A stretch of 64,000 bases of DNA, taken from Adiantum capillus-veneris. Its lineage: Eukaryota > Streptophyta > Polypodiopsida > Polypodiales > Pteridaceae. A program made the position numbers and the translations under genes. The first letter of the stretch is position 1. The number at the start of each line of letters is the position of its first letter. The stretch is taken from NCBI GenBank assembly GCA_014529385.2, contig CM043947.1, positions 133,664,391 through 133,728,390 of the forward strand, given 5' to 3'. A model generated the notes under the pieces. That model did no database searches. It was not told the origin of the DNA and saw only the letters and a program-made list of their open reading frames with translations. Shown here piece by piece: positions 22,042-34,492 of this stretch.

Positions 22042-23692
22042 TTGAAAATTGAGAACTGGGAATTGCAGCAGTCTGCAAAAGGTGAACTAGGTGGATTTCA
22101 AGAGCAGAGCATCCCAGAAAATTTTCAAGTAACAAAGTTAGTAATAGAAAAAAGGGAGTTTAAAGAGGCAGAAAGCTGGAAGCGGCGGGAGATGGTGGAG
22201 CAATTAGCACTTGAAAATACCAAATTCTTGGTTTTTAATCAGTAGGGGATTTTTGATGGCTATGATCCTATAGGTTACTTGCAGTGCTATGAAGAGGAAC
22301 TAGAGCTGCATGGGGAGCCAAAAGAGAATCGGATTCTAAAGTTTGACAAGTTTGTGATCCCCGATTTTAGTGGGCATGTCCAGGAGCTGCAATAGCAGAA
22401 TCTACATAGTTGGAGCAAGTTTAAAGCTGATGTCATTCGTGAACGATGGGATCATGTGCCTATTTATGCAGAGGTTTGCAATCAAATTCAGCATAATCTT
22501 GACACTGCTATTGATGAGGTTTTTCTTGAGGATGGAAGGTTATACCAGGTTGAAGATGATGAAGAAGTTGCTCAGGTAGTCTATGAAAAGCTTGGGATTG
22601 CAGATTTCATGATGAAAGCTGAAGCTGAAGACATACATGGTTGAGAAACATAGGGTTTGTCTACACATGAGGGATCACAGGGTGTAGTTGTTCATGAGCA
22701 TCTATAGGGTTTGGATACACTAGATTTTGAGGGCTTGAATGTTCAAGAAAATGGGTTTTTAGATCCGCATGGTGCTTATTCAAAGGGGTGCATGATCAAG
22801 TGCAATCTCTTGGTGTTGTCTATGATTGGGATCATTGTGCCGATTATATGGATCAGGTGGTGGATGCTATTTTCCATGAGCATGCTGAGATTTGTGCTAT
22901 AAAAGTTCAAAAATACTTGGATGAGGAAGAGAAGATTCAAGATCAGTCTGTAGTAGGTATGGCTAATGCTGTGCATGCCATATGTGAAAAGCCTAGTTTG
23001 CTACCTAAGATGTGCAGGGTAGAGAATTCTTCTGAAGCAATGGACCTAGAGCTTATGTGTTTATTGGATGAAGCTTTCAAAGGATTCTCAATTATGGATG
23101 CTAAGGGTAGTGAGCAAGTTGATTCTGTGCATAACCAAGTTTATCTAGATGTAGCTGATGAGGACCTTATGCAATTGTTGGATGAGGTTATACTAGATTT
23201 TGGGTACGTACCACAAAGGGAATCTTTTTTTATGATTCTCAAGAACCACATGAAGAGATTTTTTCCAAGGCACTGACAGACTCATACGAGTAGCACCAAA
23301 AATTTACTTCTTGAAGGGATGAAGCTACATTACGAATGCTCCTACCCGTAATTGATGATCAACAATTGGCGGAGCAGGTTACACAAGGGATATGGCAGTA
23401 TCTAATAATGCCTAATGCTTTATGGGATTTGATGTTACCCTATGATATAGGGGAATTTCTACTAGCTTTTGATCCAAACAGAGAGGGTTATATGCATGGT
23501 CCAAGCCAATTGACGGGTGTGCCACTTGATCCGAGTGGAGTTGGAGATGTTTGTGACCTGGAGCGGTTGACTTCTATGCCATATGATCCAGGTGGTGGTC
23601 ATTATGGTTTAAGTGCCAATTCATACTTATGTTCTACTATTGGGAAATCCTATATTTTCCCTATGATCCTAGAGGAGGGCATATTCTACTAA
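22042..23692 (+). pseudogene. Element B gag-like remnant
   Basis: A degraded coding region in three successive frames. The first part (22042-22790) reads in one frame through at least five stops and contains GIFDGYDPIGYLQCYEEE and SWSKFKADVIRERWD. That is the G-x-DP-x-x-WL...W-x-x-F layout of a retrotransposon Gag. The second part (22788-23276) is acidic, with repeated D/E-rich pieces (LMCLLDEA, LMQLLDEV). The third (23336-23692) has PYDIGEFLLAFD and PLDPSGVGD and no recognised domain. There is no zinc knuckle, protease or RT. Gag assignment is moderate; the acidic C-terminal half is unrecognised. Confidence 0.6.
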
Positions 23693-23805
23693 ACCACAAG
23701 TTGGAAATTTTTTCAAAGCATGCACACAATGGGGTAGTAGTTATGTGTTTATAGGTTCATGTTTCAAAGCTGAATAAAGAGATTGGTACATACCGGAGGA
23801 TGTGC

Positions 23806-23822
23806 AGGTTTAGAGGGGTGAA
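23806..23822 (+). other. Element B polypurine tract
   Basis: GTTTAGAGGGGTGAA directly precedes the TGTCATG start of the 3' LTR. Confidence 0.6.
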
Positions 23823-25088
23823 TGTCATGTTTCTTTGTGGGCACAAGGTGAAAGACAAGAATCTACTACATTTTGAAGGTCTTGCTAAAATGACAATTTA
23901 TGCCAGATTCTACCATGATATCAGGAGATGATTGGAATGTATATTTTATGTGGCTTTTTATAGACCGAAAGTGCTTCAAAGTGGATTAATTGGGCTGATA
24001 GGTGAAGAATGAATGGAGGGATGGTTTTATACTTAAAAATGTAAATATTGAAGTGCTGAAGGAGTAGGTCCAGATGGCTCGTCAAACAGAGCTACGGAGC
24101 CCAAGATATTAGAGTTTGAAGGTGCAGTGCACTGCAGATCCTTGCCGGGCAGGGCAACTGCAGATCCTTGCCGGATAGGGCAACTGGGGATGTCAACTTA
24201 TAGATGCATAGTGCTCGAGTTACGGAGCATACCTGTATTTTCACATTGCAGATGAGAGCTATAGATTCATGGTTATGGTCATTTGAAGTTTTCTCGGGGG
24301 TCGGGTTGGTGCCCACTTGACCACATGGGAAGTCGTGGCATCTGGCAGATCTGGACCGCGACAAGGTTCCAAAGGGTAGTAGGGACCAAGATAAATCAAC
24401 TTGAACTGATAGCACTTCAATCAAAGTCCAAGCCCAAAAGTTGTTACAGTTTGAAGCTGGCATCGGTCCCAACGTCATGGTACAAGTTTGTATTTTGGCA
24501 GTTTAGACGGCCTCGAGAAGAGGGCCTGGGAAAATCGAGGTGCGGACCGCATGGGCAGGTTTGAAGTCAAGGGACAACTATATTGGATAGTTTTTTTGGC
24601 CCCGTAATCAGGTCATTGTGCAAAGAATAGCATGCAAATTCAAAGAGGGTGTAGGACAAAAATTTTCAAGGGCTTCAAGTGGGATTTTCAAAGGATTTTA
24701 GGTGGAAGTTTCTCACGTGTTGCCACATGGCACGGAGAAACCCCACATGCGAGCAGTTGCCTTTGATGTTTTGGGTAGAAGAGGCAGGCCGTGAGCCTCA
24801 TAGGGGATGTGTGAGTGAGACAGAGAGAGAATTGTCCACAATGCATTCATGCCTAAAAGGGAATATGCCAAGTGTAAAAAATTCACAAAATACTAATGTG
24901 AGCTCAAGGTTGATGGCACAAACTGAGAATTAAAGCTCCATATGTTTTTCTTTTTTTGGGACTTAGTCCTCTATAAGAGGGGTATTTTCCACTTGAAAGG
25001 GGTTCTACTTTTTGTTTTCTCCTTTTTTGTCTATAGCCAAAGGCCTGGTGCTTTCCCGGTCAACCCTGGAGAATCATGCACTCCAACA
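23823..25088 (+). repeat. Element B 3' LTR (1266 bp)
   Basis: TGTCATG...CTCCAACA. It has a TATAAGAG box at 24972-24979 and a 26-bp tandem duplication at 24131-24186 (ACTGCAGATCCTTGCCGG units) absent from the 5' LTR. Family C copy 1 starts seven bases after its end. Confidence 0.78.
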
Positions 25089-25095
25089 ACGTGTG

Positions 25096-26010
25096 TGTTA
25101 GCAGCAAGCTAACCATTGTAACATTTTTTGGAACCTTTATGGTAAAAACAATTATACTTTTGATAAATCGGGAATATTGTAACTCCTATTTTCCAAGTGG
25201 ATATTGTAATCGATGAATCGGGACTATAAGATTCCACATTGTATCAATTTATCCTTTGCTAGAGCTCCCATATTATTAGTGTTTGACCAAAGAAACCTTG
25301 GCTAAGGTATAAAAGCCAATTTTTGTAAGTTATTGTTAAATTTTAGATAAGAAATACACAGCGTGAGCTAACGACGCTCACTTCTCTCCTTCACGTGCTT
25401 CCTACTCCCGTGTTGGTTGTCACATTGCACTGCCATCTGTTGCATTGAAATCACACAGGTAAGAGCTCTACGCATTGACGTAAACATATGATGGTAAACC
25501 ATAGCTTTTGGCATAGCCCAATTTCATCATAAGTAATAATTTAACCTAAGAAATCACAAAGTAAGCATAGACGGGGTATTGGGGCATCATTGCTAAGCAT
25601 TTAGATGCATTCGGGGTCAAAAACGACTAGGACAAAAACTCACTGTGTTGTTAATAATCACGATTTTTGCACTTCATCAAAAGTGACATTTGAGACCATA
25701 AGCATGTGTGCTTAGGTCTTATATACTTATCTTAGAAGTTTCGTAACATTGGATGTCATTTGATGCTGTAATGGTCATGTTTTGTTTATCGATTAGTGAC
25801 TAGCTTTTGAGGACTTAGGTCATTTGAGTGTAGCTTGTGTTAGATGCGAGTTGTCTGTTGTTTTCCAAGAGATTGATCCAAGAGATTGACACCCTCTTGT
25901 AGCCTCTATGCACTACTCAAGTCAGCTTCATCCCATGGATTGACAATTATGTTCATGGTTCTGGCTATGTCTGCAAAAAGATAGGAGTGAGGTTAGAAAC
26001 CCATCCCACA
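25096..26010 (+). repeat. C1 LTR
   Basis: 915 bp, TGTTAGCAGCAAGC...CATCCCACA, colinear with 34493-35383 and 55874-56793. TATAAAAG box at 25309-25316. A splice-donor-like CAG/GTAAGAG lies at 25456-25464 in U5. Confidence 0.9.
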
Positions 26011-26012
26011 TT

Positions 26013-26030
26013 TGGCACCATTGAGAATGA
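26013..26030 (+). other. C1 primer binding site (mutated)
   Basis: TGGCACCATTGAGAATGA, two bases after the LTR. C2 has TGGCGCC at the same place. The start matches the TGGCGCC class, but the rest differs from the tRNA-Asp site of element 1. Confidence 0.6.
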
Positions 26031-27676
26031 TTGATGGACAAGACAAGTCTTAAGATCAAAGCTCAAAAATCATTAAAAAACAAGAAAACAAGTGTTTGTG
26101 GACACCTTCCACAACGCAATTGCAGAAGAACCTAGGAGTAGGGTAAGTAGAATCCGAGGTGGGATCTCAAATCATTGCTCACTCCAAAAGAATCAGTTGT
26201 GTGAAGTTGTAGAATTTCATCTACGACTTGAAACAACACCAAAAGACTGTCAACCACTGAATCCGCCGGCTGGAGATTTTGCTTATAAAAGTTGTATGAA
26301 ACAGTGGGTAAGCTTAAAGAAGCATTTGGGGTAAATTTTCAAGAGTTTGCAAAAACTCAAATTTTTACAATTTTTGAGAATCTTGCCTAAATTAAGTTTT
26401 GACTTGACTCAGAGGCTTAAAAGATGTCATAAAAAGACTGACCAGTGAAAAAATTACGAAAAATGTTCATTTTAGGCCAAAAATAAATAATCATGATTAT
26501 TTACTTTCAACTCAAAATTGACCACCAAGGTTGCTACCAGAGACTTTATGCATGATTACAAACATCTTATGTAAAGGCTCATAGTATTTGTATCACAAAA
26601 TAGACCAAAAACTTGATAAAAACTGAAATATGTACTGATTGTCGCGAAATTAAGTTTGACTTGCTAAATCTTGTTCAAGTTTGGTGAAACTTGGCTCATA
26701 GGTTTATTTTAAAGTATTGAACGTGTACGAATGCTCAGTTGATAAAAAATATGTAAAAATCTACTAGAAGTAAATAGTTGCGATTATTTACTTTTGTTCT
26801 ATTTCTCAACGTTTTTGGCCAACCAGGCATACCACCAGCTATCACGTTGTATTGAGAAAACATAACAAATTTGGTACGATTCGGATCTTTAAAGTGAAAA
26901 TGGTGGCCAATTTTGTAAAGTCAGTCTGCAGACACAAAACTATTGTGACAAATTGAGAAGAGTTTATCCAAACTTAGTGAAACTTGGCTAGGAAGCTTAA
27001 TTTGAGTTGCTTAACCAGTTTGTATCAACATTTTGACAAAAAAATACAAACAATTTCCAAAAGTAAATAATCACGAATATTTACATCTACTCTGGAATTA
27101 AACAATTTTGGTTAAATGTGGATCACAAAAGTGAGACTTAAGCCAGATTCTCAAAAACTAAGTCTGCAGACACTAAACAATTGATAACTTGGACAAATCT
27201 TGTTCAAATTCAGTGAAACTTGTCTAGAGACTACAACAAGGTGTTTATATGGCAAAACAAGCCTAAAAAGTGAGAAAAAAAAATTCAAGTTAGTTACTTT
27301 TGAGCCCCAGAGATAAGATTTTGGACTTTTGAGCTTGTACAGTGTTGAAATAACATAATACAAGGCCACTGGTCAAGTTAATTTGGGTTCCATTGGATCC
27401 ACATTGGTACATGTTAACTCACTTTCTAGGTTGCAGATTAGTCCTTTAGGTGTTTATAAGGGTAGAATCTGAAAGTCTCAATTGCTGACTCACTTAGCTC
27501 ATATTGAAGTGATATACATAGAACAATCACAATAGTTAGCAAAAATACTATATTCTATGTGAAAAATTGCTAACTTGGTTAAAACTGACACATGAATCAG
27601 GTTGCAGGCAAATAATTGAGAGTTTGAATGGAGTTGCATTTAAGTCAAGTGGAAAAATGGATAATAATTCAATCCG
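26031..27676 (+). repeat. C1 leader: degenerate 285-bp repeats with palindromes
   Basis: Non-coding leader built from diverged units that share phrases such as TTGGTGAAACTTGGCT and GTCTGCAGACACAAAAC. Each unit carries one dyad: 26484-26503 (perfect, centre TCATGA), 26770-26791, 27063-27084, and a half-lost one near 27285. Spacing is 283-294 bp. The same array recurs in C2 and C3. Confidence 0.85.
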
Positions 27677-30127
27677 ATGATAAGTACTCTATCCAGGGTT
27701 TGTCAAGTCTATATGAACCTTAGATCTTGTCGTATACTAGAAAATCAAGGCATATTTGGAGAGACCGCTAATAAAGTCTACACCAAAGAGAGTGTGAATC
27801 AAGGTGATCATTTGGGCACTGTATTTGAAGAAGTCTCAAATACTTATTCACACTTAACATCTGAAATGTCTTCCTGCTCGACTCAATCAGGATCTTGTAC
27901 GACAGTGCGATATAAGCACATACTCACCTTTTATAAGACTAATGGCCATGGAGCTTAGGTTTACCTGGATCCTAATGAGAAGTATGCCACTTGCATTGAT
28001 GACCATGACATAGAGTTTGAAGAGGAAATCAGAGCAAACAAACAAGGAAAAATGTTTATGAATAAAAATGGGACTTAGTATATAAAGGTTGAAAATCATG
28101 ATGCGATAGACAAATGGGGGTTAGAAGTGAATACAATAATTCAAATATGGCAGCAAAAGAAAATCCATCGACTTTAGAATTCAAGAGATATGATCAAGTT
28201 GATCTGAAACCTTTGAAACAACTTAGCACGGATAATCCTAGGATCGGAGTCTATTGTTGGGAAGATAGGAACGTCAAGGACCTTTTATGGACTTCTCATG
28301 CCAAATCAGCGCAGTTAACACCCATGAAGATCATCTATATCTTCAAAATCAAAGATAAGGTTCAATAGATCTACCAACTTACCTATTTAGGGGTTGTTAC
28401 AACAATAACTTTGCTATGATAAGTTCTGAGAGGAAGTAGAACAAATTAAATACCAAGGGTACTCTATAAGAGATTGGATATTGGACCAAGGACAAGAACT
28501 ATTCTAAGAGAGGAACTCCATGAGAGATCCTTTGGGAGCAATGTTAAAAAACCCGAACCTACCTCATCACAAAGAAAACCGAGTGACATTAAAGCCAATC
28601 CAGGGCTACACGAGTCACTATTTTTGATAGATTGATTTGAAGGACTCGAGACAGGACCAACAGCTAGAAGAGTTGGAGTGGAGCCAAACAGTCAAGTCAA
28701 ACAATTTGATTTTCCAAAATGGGTCAAAAAATACATTGGATTTGGGGATCCTTATGACCACTTCGCTAGCTTCAAGCAAGTGCTAAGAGTAGAACGTATA
28801 TTTGATTTCCACACTCAATTTCAGAGATTTGGAATGACTTTAGAAGGAAAACATTTAACATGGTTTCAAAACATTCCACCAAGGTGAATCATGGATTTAA
28901 ATACATTAGCTCAAGGATTTGTAGCTGTATGTTCCAAAATTGGGATCAAACATAATATTGTAGCTCAAATCTATAGCTTCCAACAGAAACGAGGTGAGTC
29001 TGTTACGGATTGTGCAACTAGGATGAAGCAATACATTGCAAGATGCCGAGAATTAGAAATACTAGCAGAAGAGAAAGATTAGTGTGACTATTTCTAAAAG
29101 GATTGCTCAACAAAGAACCTCGTGTTATATTGTATAGCAAGAAGCATATGACCCTAGAAGAGTGTATATTAGATGCTATTGACTTGGGAGACAATTGTGA
29201 CATTTTCAATGAAAGAGATGTCCCTAAGGATACTTAGAGTGAGAAACATCATCCACAAAACCAACAGAAGTGGGAACAGCTGCTGCAACACCACTTATAG
29301 CCATAGAAGCCATGCTCAAAAGGATGAATGAAATGATGAATAATATGCAAAAAGCACCCACGAGAGGATAAGAGCAAGGGATATCTCAACATGGACAACC
29401 GATTAGGCCGAAAAAATGGTATTATATTGAGGGTAAATGGACCAACCATGAGACCAATGAGTGCTATTGCAAACCGTAGTACGATGGAAATGTTGAATAT
29501 GTGCCTATAAGGACACAAGGACAACCCGTCTACAAATATCAGCCTAATATGGCCCCAACACAAAGACCACCTATGGGTATGGAAATACCACAACCAGTGT
29601 TGGGTCAACAACCTCCATATCCTAGACATAACGCAGTGTCAATAAAGTACATGCATTTAGAAGGAGTCATAGATGAACAAGCACTAGTGCCTGCTACACC
29701 TTATTTTGAGCCTAGTCCATCTACAATAATGGTAGAAGGGGAGTGGCATAATTCACACTCCACCTTCAATGAAAGACCCTGTGACTTATGCTACACCAGA
29801 GCTTACACCAATGTATTATGTGGCTAATCAAGGTGTTAGACCTCCTATGGTAAGACCCATGATTAAGACAAGGATTGGAAACTGCCATAATTGTGGGTGC
29901 AGATGATCATTGGAAAAATGAGTGCTTAAAACCTGACAAGAACATTAAGCTAATTGAAGCTTTTTGTGCACAACATTGTAAAAGGGTGCACACTTCCCTG
30001 AAGACTTTTCAAAAAATCCGTTAAACAAAGGAAAAGCAGTGGTGAATGTAGTCCAAGTGATACCTTGTGTGAGTGTGTGAATGTGGTGCGTGTGCGAGAG
30101 AGAGAAGGTAGTCCAAGTGATACCTAG
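27677..30127 (+). pseudogene. gag: C1 gag, 5' part
   Basis: Frameshifted and stop-containing. A conserved N-terminal domain (about 27900-28370) has HGAxVYLDPNEKYATCIDD, EFEEEIRANKQGKMF and RIGVYCWEDRNVKDLL, seen in all three copies. The Gag core (28678-29082, one TGA at 28885) has FPKWVKKYIGFGDPYDHF, LTWFQNIPPR, IMDLNTLAQGF and KRGESVTDCATRMKQYIAR. A Pro/Gln/Met-rich segment (about 29390-29640) follows, then a frameshifted CCHC knuckle CHNCGxDDHWKNEC at about 29882-29925. The frame is then cut by the Copia element; the basic C-terminus resumes at 33568. A 60-bp tandem duplication at 30051-30170 repeats the insertion junction. Confidence 0.82.
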
Positions 30128-30428
<301 letters not shown>

Positions 30429-30514
30429 TTCTCCCACTAAAGGCTGTGTACCGATAAGTGGCAAGAAGTCTAGCCTACAACTAGTATATACAAGAGGTGA
30501 GAGAGAGACGGCTC

Positions 30515-30877
30515 TCAACCTATGCCCATTGGCTCACTCTGTAACCGCTCTAGTGTAGATGCAACATGCATACTACTAGGGCTACAGTTATGATGACACT
30601 CCTGATGCAGGTATCGAGTGATGACCTGCATGGCTCCACAATGCACAATGCCAGTGTCCGCCATCACACGACTCACAACTCCAATTGCAAATGCACCAAT
30701 CGTATAAGCAAGATCAGGTCTTGAGACCAAAAGGTCAAACATGGGAGACCCAAGAACCGACGAAACATGCACTATTTGTGCCAACCTATCCCTGTCAGCA
30801 ATCTTAGTGCCATATGCATCCTCATCAGGAACCACCTGACTATGCATCACCATGTCAGCATCATCTGGAAAAGCCAT
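30515..30877 (-). pseudogene. pol: Copia pol, RT C-terminus/RNase H start
   Basis: A 120-codon frame with GSPMFDLLVSRPDLAYTIG and GVVSRVMADTGIVHCGAMQ, then ITRYLHQ. This corresponds to the classic Copia stretch G-x-L-M-Y-x-x-x-x-T-RPD-I-A followed by VGVVSR-F...HW-x-A-x-x-x-x-L-RYL. Members of the family place this after the YVDD catalytic motif, which is absent here because of the upstream deletion. It is an isolated fragment, about a tenth of a normal Copia pol. Confidence 0.82.
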
Positions 30878-31267
30878 ATCTACCGAGAATGACTACAAAA
30901 CTATAAAATCAACACCAGTGTAATCACACATAGCTGTCTCAAGGACACTGTCGTCCTCAAACATATCAGACACATCATAGAACAATGCATCGGTCTCCGG
31001 CTCAACTAATGTCATCTCAACAGATGACTGACAAAGTTATGCATCCCCAAAGATACCACTATCTGCATGAATGTCACCACAAGACAAATGCACAACCTTC
31101 TCTTCATGCAATAGGTCCGTAAAAGAGATACATCTCATCTCTCGCTCCAAACATGGCTACAAATACACAGAGACTACACTGCCTTGTGTGTCAGAAATAT
31201 GCAAAGGGTATACCAGACCACTCCTCGCACCTCTGGATATCACCAGTGATCCCCTATGCATCTACAA

Positions 31268-31820
31268 TCACCACTGTCCAAGTAGTACACAATGTCCACT
31301 ACTCTGCAACTGACACACTGAAATGAGACTCTGATTGAGTCTCGATACATAACGTACATCTCGTAGCGTAAGCAAGGCACCGCTAGGTAAAGACATGCAT
31401 ACATCTCCAGGACCCTCTATGTCATATGTTGAACCATCAGCAAACTGCACACAACCAAGTCTCCTACTAGAGAAAGAGAAAAACAAATCATGATGTGGTG
31501 TCACGTGAAAAACTGCATGCTCGTCTAGTAGAAAACGCGTAGACGTACAATGTGCTATTCCAAGATACAAAGTAGTCTGAAGGCAAGCTAGACTCAAAAA
31601 TGACATGCCCATCACATGCATACTCTCTAGCATCTTCCCTCATAGTAGCACCATGCATCTGCCTCGTCCGCTGCTTCATACGCCTGAAGCAACGATGCCT
31701 AATATTCCCATCGTGGCTGCAGTGCCAACATGTCAGTCGCAATCGTGAACGAGAACCGCCTCTAACCTGAAGCATCTCCATATACATGCAAAAAATATGG
31801 CAAACAATGCTCGAGATCAC
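31268..31820 (-). pseudogene. Copia gag end and protease region
   Basis: Two overlapping frames, shifted by an indel. The first (31820-31488) contains a CCHC-like knuckle CWHCSHDGNIRHRC with Asn where His is usual. The second (31633-31268) contains FLLDEHAVFHVTPHHDLFF, the Copia protease region (normally L-DSG-A-S-x-HVT), with the SG of the active site replaced by EH. It continues with GDVCMSLPSGALLTLRDVRYV and NQSLISVCQL, the stretch leading into GAG-pre-integrase. Both would be non-functional. Confidence 0.8.
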
Positions 31821-33448
31821 AAGACTCTCCCGCCCGAGATCAAACCACTATCTCAAGTAAAGAAGGTGAGAAAACGGTCTAGCTCACTAGCTTTTGCAAT
31901 AGGCATACACGTATGGCAAAATTTTGGCAGAGTCTCCTCTGTAACTGGACCAAAAAACTCAACAGTAAATTGCAATGGAGACAAAAACAAATGGCCAAGT
32001 GGCCAATCCGAGAATGTACTCGTCTAGAATCACCTCACAAAGTCATATACAGAGCCAAATCGCTCTAGCCGGAGTATCACTCAATGGCGCCACAAATAAC
32101 ATACATATGTGAGTGAAGAAGTGCTGCCAAAATGTGTCAATGAATGAACAATGTGCCAGAAAACCATAGCATATACAACTCCTCACTCCTATGAGAGTGG
32201 GTACAAGAACACCAAATCGTGTCCAAATTGACAAAACTTGTTAATGTGAGAGCCAAGCTCGATCACAAACTATGGCGAGTAAACTCCAACCACTATCCCA
32301 CAAAAGCATAACAAAGCAAAAGCTCGAGAAACCTGTTGTGTCAAGACCAGTATGCAAGCCAAAACACTGCAGAAGATGTCCTCAACTACAAATGGAAATA
32401 CCTGTGGGAGTCTAGACTCAACCTGTAGAGTAGCTGGGAGTCAAAACTGGAAGCTCCAAATGGCCGAGCACTCACAGCTCAAGACAAAAAATACAGAGAA
32501 AAACACGCTCGCGATGCACCACCCAAAAGGGAAAACATTGCACGCAAATCGTGAGTGCTACAAGCAATCGCTATCTCGATTGCACCAACGATGCGCACAA
32601 AACTGTTGGGAAAATTTTACCAGAGTTTTTTCTGTAAAACGGCTACAAAACCAATAATCAAAGTGACTGGAGACTCAAAATCATGAGCAACCAAAGTGCA
32701 TCAAACCACACTCCAAATGCATGCATGAATCTTCACACTTTGCATACATCATTGTAAACACCTGCAAATCTAGTACACAAATACCTACTCTACCTATGAC
32801 TACCAAAAACATGCTCGAGGCATACATTGTCGAGCTCAAACTACAATCACGTGAGTCTCCCTGAGCATCAAACCACATCGATCGTACATCGTATCCTCCC
32901 GCGTGTGAGGAAACTTGCAGCCAATATCACTCTCACATCCGAGAGAAAACCATGTGTGGAATTCTCAATACACAATTAACAACTACTATTGCAAAAAATT
33001 CAGCACTCATAATTTTGAAATTATAATATAACCAGCACGTCCGGAACGTGTCAAAACCTCAGGGTAGACTCCTAGATCATTTCGGCCCAAAAATGTAGCA
33101 TAAACTTGCTGCTATTGCACGTACTGTAATTTAGAGCATATTTCAGGAAATGGGCATCACCATCGCGTCCAAAATATTCCAGAACTGCAACCTAAACTCC
33201 TGGATCATATCCATCTGACTCCTTGTGACGGATATGCAAAAAACATTGTTCCGGGAGCCAAAAACAACAAAAACGAGCTGCAACACTTCTTGTTCTTGCT
33301 CTTTTTTGGAAAAATTCAGCAATGGCTTGCTACAAAAGCTCTACACAAGCTCTACAAAAGCTGAATATACATGCCTAAGCAGAGACCTGACACTGTCAAG
33401 CTGTATCCACCTCTGCCGAGCTCCGTTTCTTTCGTCTCGTCGGGAAGC
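31821..33448 (-). other. Copia 5' part, no readable gag
   Basis: Expected to hold the Copia gag and 5' leader, but no conserved gag motif was recognised. Two imperfect copies of an 80-bp segment (about 31905-31990 and 32600-32680, around AAAATTTT(G/A)(G/C)CAGAGT) are present. Plus-strand open frames here look fortuitous. Confidence 0.4.
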
Positions 33449-33567
33449 CGTCGTGAGAGCTCCTTATTCTTTGTACGTCTAAAGAATAAGGAGATAATTT
33501 GGGTGGATGGGACACTAACCGACGGACACGGATAAAGCACGGTGAGGCACACCACCTTTACCTAACA
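33449..33567 (-). repeat. Copia 5' LTR remnant (right copy)
   Basis: About 119 bp match the distal half of the left LTR, ending TTTACCTAACA before the CCTAG duplication. The GA array and proximal half are missing or unrecognisable. No TGGTATCAGAGC-type primer site was found. Confidence 0.7.
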
Positions 33568-34217
33568 CCTAGTAGCTCTTCAAAAAGTGAACCTATTGTC
33601 CCAATCAAGGTGATCATTACAACTTAGACTAAGAGAAAGAAACATCGCTCCTATGATAAATCAGAGAATACTAAAAATTCCTCTCAAAAGACCAAGAAAA
33701 GAAGAAGTCAAAGAGATGAGATGAGAAAACAGAGACAAAAGGATGAAATTGAAGGAAAAAGTGAAAGAAACTAGGAGTGAGATCAAAGAAACCACAATGA
33801 AATCTGGAGGATCGATTTTGGTAGATAAAATTTTTGAGCCAATCAATGTAGTCTTGGAAGCTTTTCAAGCAAGACATAAAGTAGGCCAGAACATGGAAAC
33901 CAAATGGAAAAACTATCCTTCTCTAGATATGGAAGCATTTAGGCTTGAAGCTTATCAAAATTTGGTAAGAATTACTCAAGAGATGCTGGAAAAACAAAAC
34001 CCAAGCTTGAGAGTATAGAAAGACCCGAGGAGATTGTGAGAGAAACTAATAAAGAGAAATCCGATGTGGTGGTAGAACCCCACCTTGAAACTAAGGAGCC
34101 AAAACTCGTAGTGCCTGACAGTGAAGATGCTTTAGATGGAGTTTCATTGGTGGAGGAAGACTGGCAAGGACAATTATGGAAAAAAGTAGGAGAGATTAAT
34201 GATGAGAGCATAACTTC
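33568..34217 (+). pseudogene. C1 gag, 3' part after the Copia insertion
   Basis: Continues the gag frame seen uninterrupted at about 43216-43850 in copy 3: a Lys/Arg-rich stretch, then SGGSILVDKIFEPINV, NYPSLDMEAFRLEAYQNLVR and acidic DSEDALDGVSLVEEDW. It is broken by a frameshift and ends at 34217, where element B LTR sequence begins. Confidence 0.75.
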
Positions 34218-34492
34218 AAAGTCAGTTGAAGTTGTATCTGTTGCGAGTTGAATAGATCTCTTGAGTTTTAAATCTATGTTTCTTATCACCATGTCAATTA
34301 ATATTGTTCTTATTTGCAGTATGCTCTTTCTCAAACTCTCTTTAATCATCAGTATTACGTGTATTTAAACTATTAATTAAGTCTATTTTGCACTCTATTA
34401 TCCTAGTTTGAGTGCCTACTAAGCTCTTTTCTATAGCCAAAGACCCGGTGCTTTCCCCGGAAACCCGACAACGTGCACTCCGATAGCGTGTG
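34218..34492 (+). repeat. Element B LTR fragment (U5 part)
   Basis: Matches 21618-21878 of the element B 5' LTR, from GAAGTTGTATCTGTTGC to GTGCACTCC. It marks a recombination junction with C1 gag on its left and is the flank of C2 on its right. Confidence 0.82.

Larger units (their letters stand above)
20938..25088 (+). mobile_element. Element B: decayed gag-only LTR retrotransposon
   Basis: The 5' LTR (20938-21878) and 3' LTR (23823-25088) share TGTC(G/A)TG starts, GGGCAC...GGTGAAAGACAAG, long U3 blocks and an ACTCCAACA end. They enclose only 1.94 kb with a primer-site-like sequence, a broken gag-like gene and a polypurine tract. No pol motif is present. No matching target duplication was found (CCAAT before, ACGTG after), and the LTRs differ by large indels, so the copy has been rearranged. 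A related deleted copy is at 62290-63289. Confidence 0.8.

Noticed and set aside
31797-33482. Plus-strand open frames of 76-101 codons
   Set aside because: They lie antisense to a Copia element whose conserved protein motifs are all on the minus strand.
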